Origin: Muricea muricata
Lineage: Eukaryota > Cnidaria > Anthozoa > Malacalcyonacea > Plexauridae
Assembly: GCA_963855995.1 (NCBI GenBank)
Contig: OY979730.1
Span: 3,472,501 to 3,536,500, forward strand
Reading direction: 5' to 3'
DNA: 64,000 bases
The notes under the pieces were generated by a model. That model worked only from the letters and a program-made list of their open reading frames with translations, made no database searches and was not told the DNA's origin. The translations under genes were made by a program, and so were the position numbers. Shown here one piece after another: positions 21,630-34,465 of the stretch; position 1 is the stretch's first letter, and each line of letters begins with the position of its first letter.

Positions 21630-23302
21630 GTTAAAGTGCATATGGCATAATAACTATTCTTTTCCCAAAAATCCGCCATAACAACACGATTCGAATGCTG
21701 TATACCATTCTTCGAACGGATAAATACTTCCAGAGATATTCGGCTTCAAACACGCCAAAAATTGGGTTTTTGAAATTATGGCCGGGAGAAAAGAGGCTGG
21801 GTCGAATTAGCTCTGTGACGTCAAACCGGGAACACGTCTCAATACTGCATATAAAAACAATACAAAAATATTGTCATATGCGAAGCAAAAAATAGCCAAA
21901 AATAATTACTTTTGGGGGATATTTGTTTGTATATGAACTTGTACATTCAAGGCGACTGAAAACTCATCATTTTATCTTGGAAACTGAAGGAAACAGCTGA
22001 AATTGAGAGAATTGAGTCAAACGCAACGTTGGCATTACTTAGGCGTCATGTGTCACATAACGCGTCTGTTTACAAAGGAATTCTTCGCCTTGAAGCTGTA
22101 AAAGCACCGGACAAGGTGATATACTGGCATGAATACATAGAACACAAGGATATTGAATCGCTAGCTGAGTAGACGCGTGAAAAAGTCGCAAGCACTGGTA
22201 TTTTCTTCGTTGATGTAGTTACCGTAAAGACCATACTTCTTATGTTGTTTGCAGTATTTGTACACACATCATCTTGCCCATATAAATCTAGACGCAAAGC
22301 TTTATCAAATTGCCACATTGGATGCTGAATACGTGCATGTATGTAATACTTTATTATCATGACTGCGTGAGGTATAGAAAGACATTGAAAAGTATACTGT
22401 CGGGCCATATTAGGCTTCTACAACCACCTTATTTACGAGTATAGTAATAAACCTAAACCTAAAGGTAAAAAATATTGAGAAACACTACAGTTAGATTAAG
22501 CAGCTGCACAATGATGCATGTGATACAGGAAAATAAAAAGCTCATCTAAATGCTGACATTTACTCTACTCTCAAAATTTGCTATATATAGAGAGAGATAC
22601 AGTGATAAATAATATATCCAATGTATAAAACACATAAAGATTCATTGTTGCAAGCATTCGAATTTAATTTACCCATCGCAGACTGCAGACTGCATGCCAG
22701 TCAAAAGCTTGTGAGAAATGAATATTTTAACCAGACAACGTTTACACGATTAGCAGAAGTATGTATCCCAAATATTCGTGGTCATTAACATAAGCACAGT
22801 CAACATTGTTATGATACTTGCGCCATTTAACTTTTTCATGCGCCTACTCAGCTAGCGATTTAATATCCTTGTGTTCTGTGTATTCATGCCTGTATATCAC
22901 CTTGTCCAATGTGCTTTTGCAGCTTTAAAGCGAAGAATTCCCTTTGTAAACAGACGCGTTATGTGACACATGACGCCTAACTAATGCTAACGTTGCATTT
23001 GACTCAAATCTCTCAATTTGAGCTATTTTCTTCAGTTATTTTTGGCTATTTTTTGCTTCGCATATGACAATATTTTTGTATTGTTTTTATATGCAGTATT
23101 GAGACGTGTTCCCGGTTTGACGTCACAGAGCTGATTCGACCCAGCCTCTTTTCTCCCGGCCATGATTTCAAAAGCTCAACTTTGAACCCAAATATCTCTG
23201 GAAGTATTTATCTGTTCGAAGAATGGTATATTTCATTCGAATCGTCTCGTCACGGTAAATTTTTGAAAAAAAATTGGTGATTATGACATATGCACTTTAA
23301 TA
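21630..23302. mobile_element. Long-arm foldback element, about 1.67 kb
   Basis: Left arm 21630-22195 and right arm 22818-23302 are reverse complements. Examples are AAGTGCATATG at the outer ends, GTCATATGCGAAGCAAAAAA and GGCGTCATGTGTCACATAAC. The unpaired centre is about 620 bp. There is no credible ORF. It interrupts the older palindrome copy. Confidence 0.75.
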
Positions 23303-25032
23303 ATCAAAGAGGATTTCATTATAAAGTCCACCACAAAAGGACACATTACCATCAAAACAAATCAAGCTGTATCCATTGAAATTGAAAAAATGGGCAAAAA
23401 ATATTATAGTGAGTCCTACTGATTTTCATGATAATGATTGTAATTATGAAACACAAACAATAAGCTTGGACTTTAAGGGTATAACAACGTAATAATGACA
23501 AACGCTGCAACTAAGTAGTTTAATTTCGAAACTGGTCTGATAGTTTTGCAACACGTTCAATCATCCACAACATTTTTAGAAACATCCAAATTTCACTGTT
23601 AGAGGCCAAATTTCGGTGAACATTAGCCATTATTTTTACTTGATGTTTTGGACTCGAAAATTTTTTGCCAACCTCCCAGACTTTTTACATGTAATTTCTT
23701 TCCTGAAAAGATGTAATTTCTTTCGCAAAAGCCCCCCCCCTCCCGTTTGCTGTGGACAATCAGGCTTGTATGAATAAGAAATAGATAATTTTTTGCTTGC
23801 GAACGAAAAAGGAACTGGAAATGATACCAAAGAGTGCCTTCGCCATTTGTTATGACGTTCCGTTACGGACACAAATACGAAGACAAAAAAGTTGTTAAAA
23901 AAATTATTCAGTTCAAACTCTCCAAAATTTAGTGTTCTAATACGAAAAAAAGTATTCAAACTTTGAATTTTCGATAAAAAAAACGTTGTCAATGTATAAA
24001 ATGTCTCGTCGAAAGAAATCTTGACGTGGAAAGAAAACGGAAGTCAATTGTGCAAATATCTTCACGGAAACAGAAGCAATTTTTCAGAATGGCATTCACA
24101 CACCTCGTACCCAGGAACTGCGATGCCAAAAAAATCAAGTGATAATATTTTGTCTGGAAACGGTTTTCAGATAATTACTTAGCCTATTTTTGATAGCTCG
24201 GTGGTTGCTAAATACAAATGAAATTCTTCAGGGAAGGTTATATCTCTCGCGATTGCACTTCAGGCATAGGTCAATATGCCCAGTCGCTGTCAATTTTTAG
24301 AATATCAAGATTTTCAGAGTCATACGGCCATCTCAGCTCACAAAAGCCTTCTTTAAAAAATGTTTATTTTCTTTTTGTACAAACGGGCAGGAAGAAAACA
24401 CACAGCTTTGTAGTAGATTTTAGGTTCTTCAACACAGGTAGACGGAGAATATGGTTGAAATCGACCGGCATTTGATCGATTCGTTCGCCGTGACTATAAT
24501 TAGATCTTGACGAAAAACCAGTTGCTATAGAATTCACTATGCTCGCGTAATTGCTTGTTGAACCTTTTAAACTGTCCTGACTGAGATGGCTGTTTGGTGG
24601 CTTAATTTATACTGCCAGACTCGCTAGTTCTAGGGATTTGGAATGAGCGATAAAGCTTATCTAGAATCATATAGAACCATTTTGAGGAGGTTGCTATGGA
24701 GGCCAAGTGTTTACTACCATTTGCAATCAAATGTCGAGCGTGTAAACCTTTTTATGATATTTACATTTCAAAACATTACGTTTTCTCGTTAATTCCGTTA
24801 CGTTTGGGGAGTGTTAATCTACACTTTTTAATGAGATATGTCAAAAATTGGCGCGCGTTAAGACACTTCTTTGCACCTGCAACTTTTACTTCACGATGTC
24901 GGTCAATCTTGTTCCCCAAGTCTGCGATCCCTTGGGAAGGAAACGGAGGCTCTGGCATAATCCGTGATCGACATACAAAAAACTGTATGTCACCCGTACT
25001 GCGCATGCGTTGGAAATAAATAGGTTCAATAA

Positions 25033-25127
25033 GCCCCAATAGGGAAGAAGCTGGTGTATAAGTGACTTTCCATAACCAGTTGGCAAGATACAAATCGTGT
25101 CTTTCCGGTCGACAACAACAACCTTTA
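25033..25127 (-). pseudogene. RecQ-like helicase exon, downstream half (motif I)
   Basis: Minus-strand frame reads VVVVDRKDTICILPTGYGKS and then LIHQLLPYWG. This is the nucleotide-binding motif I block of RecQ-type superfamily II helicases (typically LPTGxGKSLxxQLP). The lysine of GKS is present. The rest of the helicase is not in the window. Cut from its upstream half by the insertion at 25128-25798. Confidence 0.7.
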
Positions 25128-25798
25128 TAGTCCGGCAGATAGAGGCCGATATACTTACCATATCGTGGGACAATTCCATTTTGGTTTTATCATGTTCCTT
25201 TAAGGTTAGTAAGTATATTTCTGAATGTTGGCCGCGTTGAAATTTCTTGTGGGCTCTTGCCAACACGTTTTTCTACGATGTTACTATAAAACTGTATTAC
25301 TGTCAAAAAAGGTGATATTTCAAGTTCAATTTTAGAAAAAATAACTTGCATCAGCAGAAAGCTCGTAAAAAACTAAATGTAAGACATTTAAATGGTCACC
25401 TCGATTTTTCAAGCGGTTTTCAAGTTATTGATCGTTCAAACTACGAAAAAAATGCTAAAATCGTGCAAAAAACCTGGGCACTAGTATAGAAATATTCTTT
25501 CAAAGGCTGATAACTCACTAAGAATTGGAAAAATTAGGGTGGCCATTTAAATGCCCTATATTTAGTTTTTTACGAGCTTTCTATTGATTCAACTTGAAAT
25601 ATCACTTTTTTGACAGTAATACAGTTTTATAGTAACATCGTAGAAAAACGTGTTGGCAAGAGCCCACAAGAAATTTCAACGCGGCCAACATTCAGAAATA
25701 TACTTACTAACCTTAAAGGAACAAGATAAAACCAAACTGGAATTGTCCCAAGATACGGTAAGTAAACATGCTTTTCGGTACCTCTATCTGCCGGACTA
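25128..25798. mobile_element. PIF/Harbinger-like foldback (family A) with TAA/TTA target duplication
   Basis: The ends are TAGTCCGGCAGATAGAGG and CCTCTATCTGCCGGACTA, flanked by TTA at 25125-25127 and 25799-25801. A 3-bp TTA/TAA duplication is typical of PIF/Harbinger. The arms pair over most of the length (CCAACACGTTTTTCTAC and its complement). The same family lies at 5650-6245. Confidence 0.75.
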
Positions 25799-25799
25799 T

Positions 25800-25904
25800 T
25801 ACCGCTTCGTATTGACACTCCTTCAGTTTGAGATTCTTCTTACCCACTCGCTCTAACGCTTCGTCCAACACAGAATGAAATAAACTAATATTTTCCACTG
25901 ACAT
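25800..25904 (-). pseudogene. RecQ-like helicase exon, upstream half
   Basis: Minus-strand ATG at 25904 opens MSVENISLFHSVLDEALERV and then GKKNLKLKECQYEAV, the segment that precedes motif I in RecQ-like proteins (the Q-motif-like KxxQ). Its codon frame continues exactly into the downstream half when the intervening element and one copy of its target duplication are discounted. Confidence 0.65.
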
Positions 25905-26509
25905 TACAAACAAAATAGTACAAATACTGTTCCAAAAAACTTTAGAAAAATGCTTTTGTGGCTTATTTCCAACGCATGCGCAGTACGGGCGACATACAGT
26001 TTTTTGTATGTCGATCACGGATTATCCCAGAGCCTCCATTTCCTTCCCAAGGGATCGTAGGCTCGGGGAACGAGATTGGATGTCGGTGCGAATCAAAATG
26101 TTTTGTAATGTAAATATCGTGAAAAAATTTGCACGCTCAACACTTGATCGCAAATGGTGGTAAATTGGCCACTACAGCTTTGTTGTATATTGTTTTCCAT
26201 TTTGTTTCCACGAATCCCGAAGGCTTAAATTGATTGCCATTGGTTAACGTTATTTCCCTGTCACTCACTTGCTTATTACTTCCGTTTCCGTGGAGTCTGC
26301 ACAATTTACTGTGATGTCTGCACAATTTACTTTCGTTTTTCGTGATAAAAAATTCAAAGTTTAAAATTTTTGTCGCAGTAGAACAATAAATTATTGGGGG
26401 GGGGGGGGGGAAGTTTTGAATTGAATAATTTTTTGAGCTTTTTTGTCTTCGTATTTTTGTCCGTGACGGATCGCCATAATTTTGTGTTGCATTTTTTCTT
26501 GGAGTTGCA

Positions 26510-26912
26510 TATAAACACCGCACAAACAGAAAGTTCCCCCCTACATACATCAGAATACATTCCAAACAAATGAGTTGCTGTTAATCAAACCTAGAACTAA
26601 TTGGACCTATTCTGGGCATGATTTAAACGGCTTTACACGATTGCACTACGATTTTGTGTTTACCAATGAATGGTGAATGAGACGGATCACACTAGCATAT
26701 TCAGCATGTTAATTTTGAAATCGGGTATTTTTGTATTCAATGGTGTCTAACTCATTATTGCACGCATGTGTGACCCAATTCTTCACACACCATTAAGCAA
26801 CCTACCATAGGTCCAAGTAGTTCTAGGTTTGATTAACAGCGATTCATTTGTTTAGAATTTATTCTGATGTATTTAGGGGGGGGGGGCTTTCTTTTTGTGC
26901 GGTGTTTATAAA
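26510..26912. mobile_element. Inverted-repeat MITE, about 400 bp
   Basis: Ends ATAAACACCGCACAAACAGA and GCACAAA-type complement TTTTTGTGCGGTGTTTAT. The arms continue for about 125 bp through AACAAATGAGTTGCTGTTAA and TTAACAGCGATTCATTTGTT. Poly-C and poly-G tracts sit inside the arms. Confidence 0.7.
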
Positions 26913-27451
26913 GTATAGTGTGTACACGTTTACGGATGTATTTTCTCCTAAAAACCTTGAGTTTTGTTCCCTCTCTGCATTATTTCAATGAATCCAGAGA
27001 GTATTTCACGTTTATCAGAAAAACGGGGGCGGTCTTTTTCGATTGCACGGAAATTATTGGGGGTAAATTATAAAGTAGCACACATTAGTAAAAATAATGC
27101 AGCTTTCACACAAAACAATCTACGTGCTGCAAGTTTTAACAACGCCGATGAGTATTTCTTCATGAACGCGATAACGTTCAATCGCGAAAACGTTCATCTA
27201 TGCTAAAAACCTTTCATTCAGCAATCATCGGGTGCCTGGAGCTGTAGTAGCTAAGTAACTCAGACTAATAAATCACGTCAACTTCGACCTTCGAATTTAT
27301 ACCACGAAAGTTTCCTGGATACCAGCGGTATTTTACCCTAAAACAAATGCGCAGAACACATATACTGTATTACAGCGAATTGCATGCGTGCAAGATTTAA
27401 TCAAGTGCACCACAACTAAAAACGCGTACTCTTCGAGCAAGTGCCAATGTC
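26913..27451. other. Gene-free stretch, mostly interrupted older-copy sequence
   Basis: GTGTACACGTTTACGG near 26930 resembles CACGTACACGTTCTAC of the right arm. An ORF at 26964-27206 has no recognised family. Confidence 0.3.
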
Positions 27452-27776
27452 ACACGCTGCACCGTATTACTCTCGATTTCAGTTCGCTTTTGAAAAATCA
27501 CTTCGAATGTTCGTTTGTAAGTTCGGAATGTTCGTTGCAAAGTTCCAATGTCTGCTTTGAAGTTCGTTCCGACAATTTACGATGAGCCAGCTTTGCAAGG
27601 TCTAATTGGCTGCCATAATAAGTCAGCTAATCAAATTGCTCACTGTTCAATCTTCGTAAATACTCGGAACGAACTTCCAAACAAACATTGGAACTTTGCA
27701 ACGAACATTCTGAACTACAAACGAACATTCGAAGTTATTTTTCAAAAGCAAACTGAAATCGAGAGTAAAACTACAC
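27452..27776. mobile_element. Inverted-repeat element, about 325 bp
   Basis: TACTCTCGATTTCAGTTCGC at the left pairs with the complement near 27750. Repeats of the type GAATGTTCGTTTG/CAAACGAACATTC and TTGGAACTTTGCAACGAACA pair inward. Confidence 0.65.
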
Positions 27777-29357
27777 TGCGACTCACGATATTACTTGTAT
27801 GAGATATTTATGCCGTACGTATTCAAAATGAGCATTGTTATTCATTAAAACTTACGAACATCAAAACAAACTTGTGAGAAGATCTTTACCATGTTGATAT
27901 TTGATGTTAGTCACATGACTGAAAAAATATGGCGTTGTTCCATATTTGAGGCGGACCACGCCATTAGTTTTAAAAATATGATAACACGACACGACGTCGT
28001 TTTTAACTTAATTGGAAGTGGAAACGAGATTCTTTAACCAAAAACAACATAGGTAACAACAAGAGAATGTTTTAGCTAGAAAATAAACGAACTTGGTGTC
28101 ATAGTTGAAGGATTTTTCAAAGAAGACGTGGAACGGTGGAAAAGAGGGATTCTGGACTTCTAAAATGGATAAGAATGGAAGGTATTAGGCGTTTGAAGGA
28201 GAACTGTTCGTAAATTATCATGATCAACGTCTATCAACATTTTGAGAAAGTTTGCTTTGCCATATATCTTCAAAACTAGCAATGATGGATTCCTGGTGAG
28301 CAATAATAATTCTAAAAGTACCTCCACTGGTGTTGTGGAATAAATGCTTGGCACTGGATTGGGGAAAAAATGCTTGAGGGCACTACAAGTCGAAACCGAC
28401 TAGACAGACAAGTCGAGATCAACATGATAATTCCCTAATGCTGGAAAAGGAACTTCTGATGAAAGGTTTTAGGTACCTGCCAAAGAAGTAGTGGAACGAT
28501 CATTTAGATCCGTTTATTAGCAACCAACATGTCTTCATATGTGCCTAAATGTGCAAAAGAAATCTCTGATCCCTATTTCCGCTGTCACCAGCAGAACTCG
28601 TTTACTTTAGAACTTTTTTGTTGACTCCTTAGCCTCGCTGGTCACATACCATCATTGAATATCAATAATCTAACCCATGCATGCATTTTCCAAGCTTTAT
28701 CATGCTGATTTCGTCTGCCCGTCAAAAGGACAAACTTCTGTTGTGCTCTCAAGCATATTTTTGCCTCAATCCAGTGCCAAACGTTCATTCCACGACACCA
28801 GTGGAGGTACTTTTAGAATTATTATTGCTTACCAGGAATCCATCATTGCTAGTTTTGAAGATATATGGCAAAGCAAACTTTCTCAAAATGTTGATAGACG
28901 TTGATCATGATAATTTACGAACAGTTCTCCTTCAAACGCCAAATACCTTCCATTCTTATCCATTTTAGAAGTCCAGAATCCCTCTTTTCCACCGTTCCAC
29001 GTCTTCTTTGAAAAATCCTTCAACTATGACACCAAGTTCGTTTATTTTCTAGCTAAAACATTCTCTTGTTGTTACCTATGCTGTTTTTGGTTAAAGAATC
29101 TCGTTTCCACTTCCAATTAAGGTAAAAACGACGTCTTATCGTGTTATCATATTTTTAAAACTAATAGCGTGGTCCGCCTGAAATATGGAAGAGCGCCGTA
29201 TTTTTTCAGTCATGTGACTAACATCAAATATCAACATCGTAAAGATCTTCTCACAAGTTTGTTTTGATGTTCGTAAGTTTTAATGAATAACAATGCTCAT
29301 TTTGAATACGTACGGCATAAATATCTCATACAAGTAATATCGTGAGTTGCACTGTAT
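27768..29357. mobile_element. Long-arm foldback element, about 1.6 kb
   Basis: Left arm to about 28390 and right arm from about 28742 are reverse complements of roughly 600 bp. Both arms encode the same meaningless peptide run (e.g. LLLLTRNPSLLVLKIYGKAN) on opposite strands. The unpaired centre is about 350 bp. No transposase was seen. Confidence 0.75.
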
Positions 29358-29477
29358 TACTTTGCTCCGGAATCGTAATTATACTAGATTATTATTTTGT
29401 CCTCTCTAATGCTTATTAACGTCGTTTTCTTTGCTTATCGTGTAAACATGTAGTTTTCTAGACATCGTAATTATTAC

Positions 29478-30604
29478 TCCGCCTGCCGTAGGCGAGGCGG
29501 AGTTTTAAATTCGCCCCGTTTCTGTTTTTTTTTTTTTTTTTTTTTTTTTCGGTGTCAGAAGTCGGTGCAGCGCTCATGGGTGATACCGCTGGCACAAACC
29601 GCGTGAGCCGACCTAAACACGGCGTTTAAACTCAATTTCTAGCGAAATGTGTCAACAAAACACGCATTTAAACGTGCATGCTAGAACATCTAAACCGCAA
29701 GAAGGTTTTACGTGCAAAGATTCTCATGCAAAATGCTTTAAAACGACAAATTCCAGCGATGTGTCGCGGTGAAGTTTTGAGAGCGTGTTTCCGTCATTTT
29801 CTGGTTTATTCCTACTTTTAAGGAAATTTAGAAATTTCTACACAAGAATCAAACGCAAATCCTACTGAAATATCTACATACATACAAAATGAAGATCGGT
29901 GAAGGAACTTCGCAAAAATATTCATTTTTGTACTTTCGAACGGCGTTTTTCCTATGCTTTTGACTGAAAACACGACGAACGACACTTGCCAGAGCAATTT
30001 GCGTGGCGCGTGGAATGACGTGAGCACGGGGACACAAAAATTGAGGTTATTGAGTGCGAGTTCCCTTTCTGTATATATCTGATCTGTGATACAGCTTCTT
30101 CTGAATCAGGAACAAGGAACTTGCTCGGAGCTCGGAGCATGTCGACACAAAGTGGTAGTTTCGGCGTTCCTCGGAATTCGTCGGTTTCCGACGCTGCTCG
30201 AAGGTTTTCCGAATACTATTTTTTCAAAATTTTTCTCTAGCTCGAAGATTTTGCTCCTTGAAAGTCCTCTAAATTTTCATGCATCCTAACTTTGTTTTAA
30301 GGTAATATGCTTTATTTTCTATCATTATTTGTAGCAAAGTACTTAGATTGTGCATAGAGATCGATTTTTGAGAGATCAGACTGGAAATAAGTACAATTTT
30401 CGAGTATTGTAAGTTTGTGCTTTCCAAGCATGGCTATGGTCGCATGTAAGATTAAGGCTACCGTTTTCAGTTGAAGTTGGTTCGATAATAATACCATGAA
30501 ATCCGCTATAGAAACTGAATGAGGTCTTGAATTGTTGAGATTGTCGAAGAAAGTATGCTGAGACAGTTCTATGTATAGAGTTGGTTCTGGTTCAAATTTA
30601 TTGA
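29478..30604 (+). mobile_element. Y element, left copy (3' end lost)
   Basis: Opens ACTCCGCCTGCCGTAGGCGA and contains a T tract of about 25. Its first 400 bp (to about 29886) match 57055-57455 in the same orientation; after that the two copies differ. No terminal GGCAGGCGGAGT is found before the palindrome starts. No protein recognised. Confidence 0.6.
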
Positions 30605-30792
30605 AAAAAGGCAATTTAATTTTAATTTTGTGAATTTCGATTACAAAACATGCCTTGGACTGTCGACCAATTGATTTCGTCAGGCGATTACAGACTTGTG
30701 AGAGGAGGGGGGTAGCCTAATTACTAAAATGTAGTGAAAAAAGGACTTTCCATCTAATGGTGGGAGCAGGTTGGCGGGAACACTGGAGAATA

Positions 30793-31223
30793 AAGGTCCT
30801 GTCACAATGCAATTTTTCTTGCAACTTGAAATGCAATTCTACTATTGGGAGATGTAAAATTGGCAAATGCAAGTTTCCATCACAGTTTGCTGGGGGTTTT
30901 TAACGTACCAAACATTTGTCACAAATTTACTTAAGAGTAGATTTTCCCTGTAGCAAAAAAGATGGCAAATGTCGATTTTACCAGAGTGCATGGCAGTCTG
31001 AAATTGTTTAAAAAGGCAAATTAACGTCTTTTGAAGAACAGACAGAAGACAATAGGTTATTTTCACACTTGTGTTAAAATTTCAATCCAGTAGCTTTGTT
31101 TCTTGTCATCTTTTCCCACGTATTCTTTCTTGATACCTGCAATGCATTCTGGTAAAATCGACATGTCGCCATCTTTTTTGCTACGGTGAATGCAAGGAAA
31201 AGTGCACCGTGTGACAGGGCCTT
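30793..31223. mobile_element. Inverted-repeat element in left arm (GGYCCTGTCACA ends), containing a W element
   Basis: Ends AAGGTCCTGTCACAATGCAA and TGCACCGTGTGACAGGGCCTT-type complement. A further end-like copy lies at 31262-31303. Inside is a W element (30950-31184) with ends GTAGCAAAAAAGATGG and CCATCTTTTTTGCTAC. Mirror copy in the right arm at about 56436-56866. Confidence 0.65.
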
Positions 31224-31303
31224 AAGGGTAAGAGGTGGATAGAGAAGGAGACGGAGCAGTTACAAGTGCAAGAAAAATTGCACCGTGTGACAGGGCCTTG
31301 AGG

Positions 31304-34300
31304 GTGGGAGGTGGATAGGAGGAGACGGAGCAGGATGTGGGAGTCGTGCAAGGTCGGGAGGTTAAAAAAGAACAAGGAATGTTATGTTTTTAATGCCTTT
31401 TAGACTTTTCTTGAGGCAATTAAAATTCAAACTGTCAAATCCAAACACTGTACAGAATGGCCGACTTTACGTGGTCTTTAGTTTTTACACAACCACTTGC
31501 ATTGTTATCTTTTGCAGTTTGTTTACCATTTCAGTTATCTATCTTCAATAGAATTATTTGAAATTTGTTTGTAGATCGACAAAATGCTTAACCTCCTCTC
31601 AACAACTGGCAGATTATGAAAAATGAAATTGTTAAAGGTATTGGAATATTGCATGTACAATATTGAATATGGGACAATTTGGGACGGTATAATTTTGGAC
31701 ATGACGGTTTCATTCTCACCTAATTTGACGATTATTTTGTGGGTACACATACCGTGGAATCTCATGTGCTCCAGAAGCATTTTAATCTTAGAAAAAGTCA
31801 AATAATGATGAACTGTGTTTTAAAAGAAAGTTAGAATCTTATTTGGTTCAAATCAATTGAATTATGGCCCAAGAGTTCATGAAAACACATACAAAAGGCT
31901 TTCTTAAAAAACTGAAATATCAAATCTAGCAATTTTATATGTTATGCCTCTAAACAACACAATTCTGTTTCTAAAAATTGGTACCCTACTAGACCTATAT
32001 GCATGATTATACTAATTTGGACATATTTATTTTTACCCATTAAAATATAAATTTGTGTTTAATCATTCGTGTTTGTCATTATTTGACTTTGTAATGTTGG
32101 TTAAACATAAGGAGATTGAGGTGACTTTGCCAGAAACAAAAACATCCATTATTATACTAAAATTTCAATATATATAGCAATTAAAACTAACCACAGGAAA
32201 TATATTTCTACTTTTTAATTGAAATGTTTCTGTTATATGCACTATATCATATTTTTGATAAAAAATTACAACACCTATGTTATTTCCTGGTTTACTATCT
32301 CAATCATCTTTTGTTTAAGCTGGCTTTGAGTGTTCATTTGAAAGTTTGGAAAGTTCATTTGAAAATCACAATAGTTCTCAATGTTATATTGGACCCTTTA
32401 AAGTTAAAAAAATACTTTGTAATATTTTATACTACTGGTAATTTATCTTAGATACAGACTTTGTGATTTTGTACTAGAATGTTGACTTTCAAACTTTAAG
32501 ATGAACTACTTATTAAGGACAAAATAAGCTAGCATATTGTCTTTTGTTTACAAAGTGGAACTTGTTTGGAATTGAGATGAACTGATGCAGTTGTTCTTTA
32601 ACTTTATCAATTAATTACATATCTTAAATGAAAAAGAAAACCACAACTTGCCAAATAAATTCTGTGGGCTCTTTTTATTAGCAAAGAAAAGATGTGGCGG
32701 ATGTAAGAATTTAAGAGTAAAAAAGTTTCCTTGGACTAAAAAAATTGACAGTATGCCAGATTTTCTAGATAAACAAGCAGTACAGATGTTGGCCAATAAT
32801 AAGTATAAGTAACTACAATTTTTAATTTTAAAAGTTTTCTATTGATGCCTGGATACAGTAAATACTTTACCAGAGTTCTTCGTATTACATCGACTTGAAA
32901 AAGTTTTAAGTCACATGAAGCTTTTAGTTGATACTATGCAATTTCAAATTTTACAGACTTCTTAATTAACATGCCAAATTTACCTTGTTGAACATAAGGT
33001 CTTTCCTGAGAAAAAGTAAAACTGTCTGGCATTATATGGAGTAGAATAATTTAAATTAGTTTGAGACTTTGATTTGATAACAATTTTGATTTGTACTATT
33101 TACAATACAAGTGACCGGGTTGTATCGGATATAGAAACCCAAGCTGAAGGCGAGATATCTGACATACACAGATGCGAATGTTGTAAATGGCTTGTGAAAC
33201 TCGTCAATTTTATACATCAGATCTATAGCAAAGTGATTTTGAAAATACCGATTCTGTAAGATGAGAAAATGATTTCTTTTGTGTTTCCTGTATGATTTAT
33301 TACTTTATAAGCTTCTTAATTAAAATTACAACATATTGCCTACTGGAACTTTTTATATTGTTTGGTTGTGGTGAATTTGTATTTTGGCAATTGAAATATT
33401 TCTGAATTTGTATGTGCATTTCCTTTGCTTCAGTTCAAGTTTACATTTCAAATATTCCACTTTGTAATACTTGCGTGGTAATAATAATATAAGAAAACAG
33501 GTTTACATGGCTCTTGAATATAGTCTTTTCAACAAGTAAGTAAAGATGAATTTATACTTCAAAGAGATATGTTCCTAACCTGACAATGGTACCTTCCAAA
33601 AAGACTAAATTTAAATTGATTCTTCGAATAAATTTTTTACTTTTCAATCCAAGATCAATCTAAGTTATGTATTTCTACTTTTATTTTGGTCTCTTTAACA
33701 CTGAAACTATCAATTGTATATAAAGCAACTTCACTATCGAGTGACTTCATTAGTTGCTGGGCAAAGCCAAAGCATTGATTTTTCGGCTGTTTTCAATGAA
33801 AAATAGAATTTTGCCCAAAGTTATCTCAAATAAATTATCACAATTTGAAAAAAAGCTTCTGTTCTTGTGCCCACCAGAAAAATGAGATGTCTGAGACTTT
33901 CTTTGTATTTTTTTGCGAAAAATAGATCGCATGCACTGTTATGCAAAGAAAAGTGTAAGAGATTGGTTTCTGAAAAATGTCGTGCTACACACAATATTCT
34001 AAAAATGCTTGGTTTTTATTCTATGTATTTTTGAATTTTTTGTTAAAAAAAAATAAAGGTAGCAATGTTTAGTGCATTTCACATTGTCAGGTTAGAAACG
34101 CAATAAGAAAAATGTGGCTCCGAACATTACAGCTTGGTCAATTTGGAATTTATAAAAAAATCGTTTCTTCGTTGTTTTTCGACGTTTTGAAGGGTTGTTT
34201 CGAGTACAAAAAAGTATTTTTAGGAAGAATTATGTGCCCACGTTACATGTCTCAAAGCCATCAAAATTCGTTGGTAATTCGTGCATGTATTTTTTCTGAC

Positions 34301-34380
34301 TTATAAAAGCACAATTGATTAAAAATAATATTTTTCTTTTGACAAAAATACCTTTCTTCTGTGAGGCTGGCTGTATTTGA
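31304..34380. other. AT-rich part of the left arm without recognised genes
   Basis: Several ORFs of 60-90 codons occur on either strand and are repeated in the mirror copy, but none matches a family I know. One (33074-33259) contains HRCECCKWLVKLVNF and is unassigned. Confidence 0.4.
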
Positions 34381-34465
34381 AAAAGCGTTGGTCAACGCTC
34401 CGCCAAAACTCGTGGGTTTTCTCCGGGTACTCCGGTTCTTCCCACTGGGAGAGTTGACAGGGTAG
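34381..34465 (+). mobile_element. SINE fragment in left arm
   Basis: GGTCAACGCTCCGCC...GTGGGTTTTCTCCGGGTACT matches the body of the SINE at 19603. Mirror copy at about 53197-53281 on the minus strand. Confidence 0.6.

Larger units (their letters stand above)
20450..23700 (+). repeat. Older palindrome copy, left part (diverged copy of left-arm sequence)
   Basis: 20450-21049 resumes after a MITE at 21340-21420 and resembles 35270-35810 of the big left arm in the same orientation (shared GCATTCCATTCGTT, CACCATCGCACAGTCAC, AACCCCATGCAACTTA). 23303-23700 resembles 36440-37400 (shared TTTTTAGAAA...TCCAAAT and GACTCGAAAATT). Between them sits the foldback 21630-23302. Divergence is far higher than between the two big arms. 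Confidence 0.7.
23855..26485. mobile_element. Large nested foldback carrying a split helicase exon
   Basis: Outer arms: 23855-24120 and 26270-26485 (ACACAAATACGAAGACAAAA and its complement). Further arms: 24690-25020 and 25970-26165, sharing GATCGACATACAAAAAACTG and CGCATGCG. Between these lie helicase coding pieces, and between the pieces a PIF/Harbinger-like element (25128-25798). Poly-G of 15 bases at 26396-26410. Confidence 0.65.
23810..29477 (+). repeat. Older palindrome copy, right part, first segment (heavily interrupted)
   Basis: Pieces match the big right arm in + orientation and in order. GAACTGGAAATGA at 23812 matches 47402; TTGTGTTGC...CTTGGAGTTGCAT at 26485 matches 47451; CCTCTCTAATGCTT...GTTTTCTTTGCTTATC at 29398-29477 matches 47612-47688. 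The gaps are filled by the elements at 23855, 26510, 27452 and 27768. The copy breaks off at 29477 and resumes at about 58450. Confidence 0.6.

Noticed and set aside
31181-31375. Histidine/leucine-rich ORF repeated in both arms
   Set aside because: It lies inside the GGCCCTGTCACACGG inverted-repeat element and its tandem end copies; no domain.
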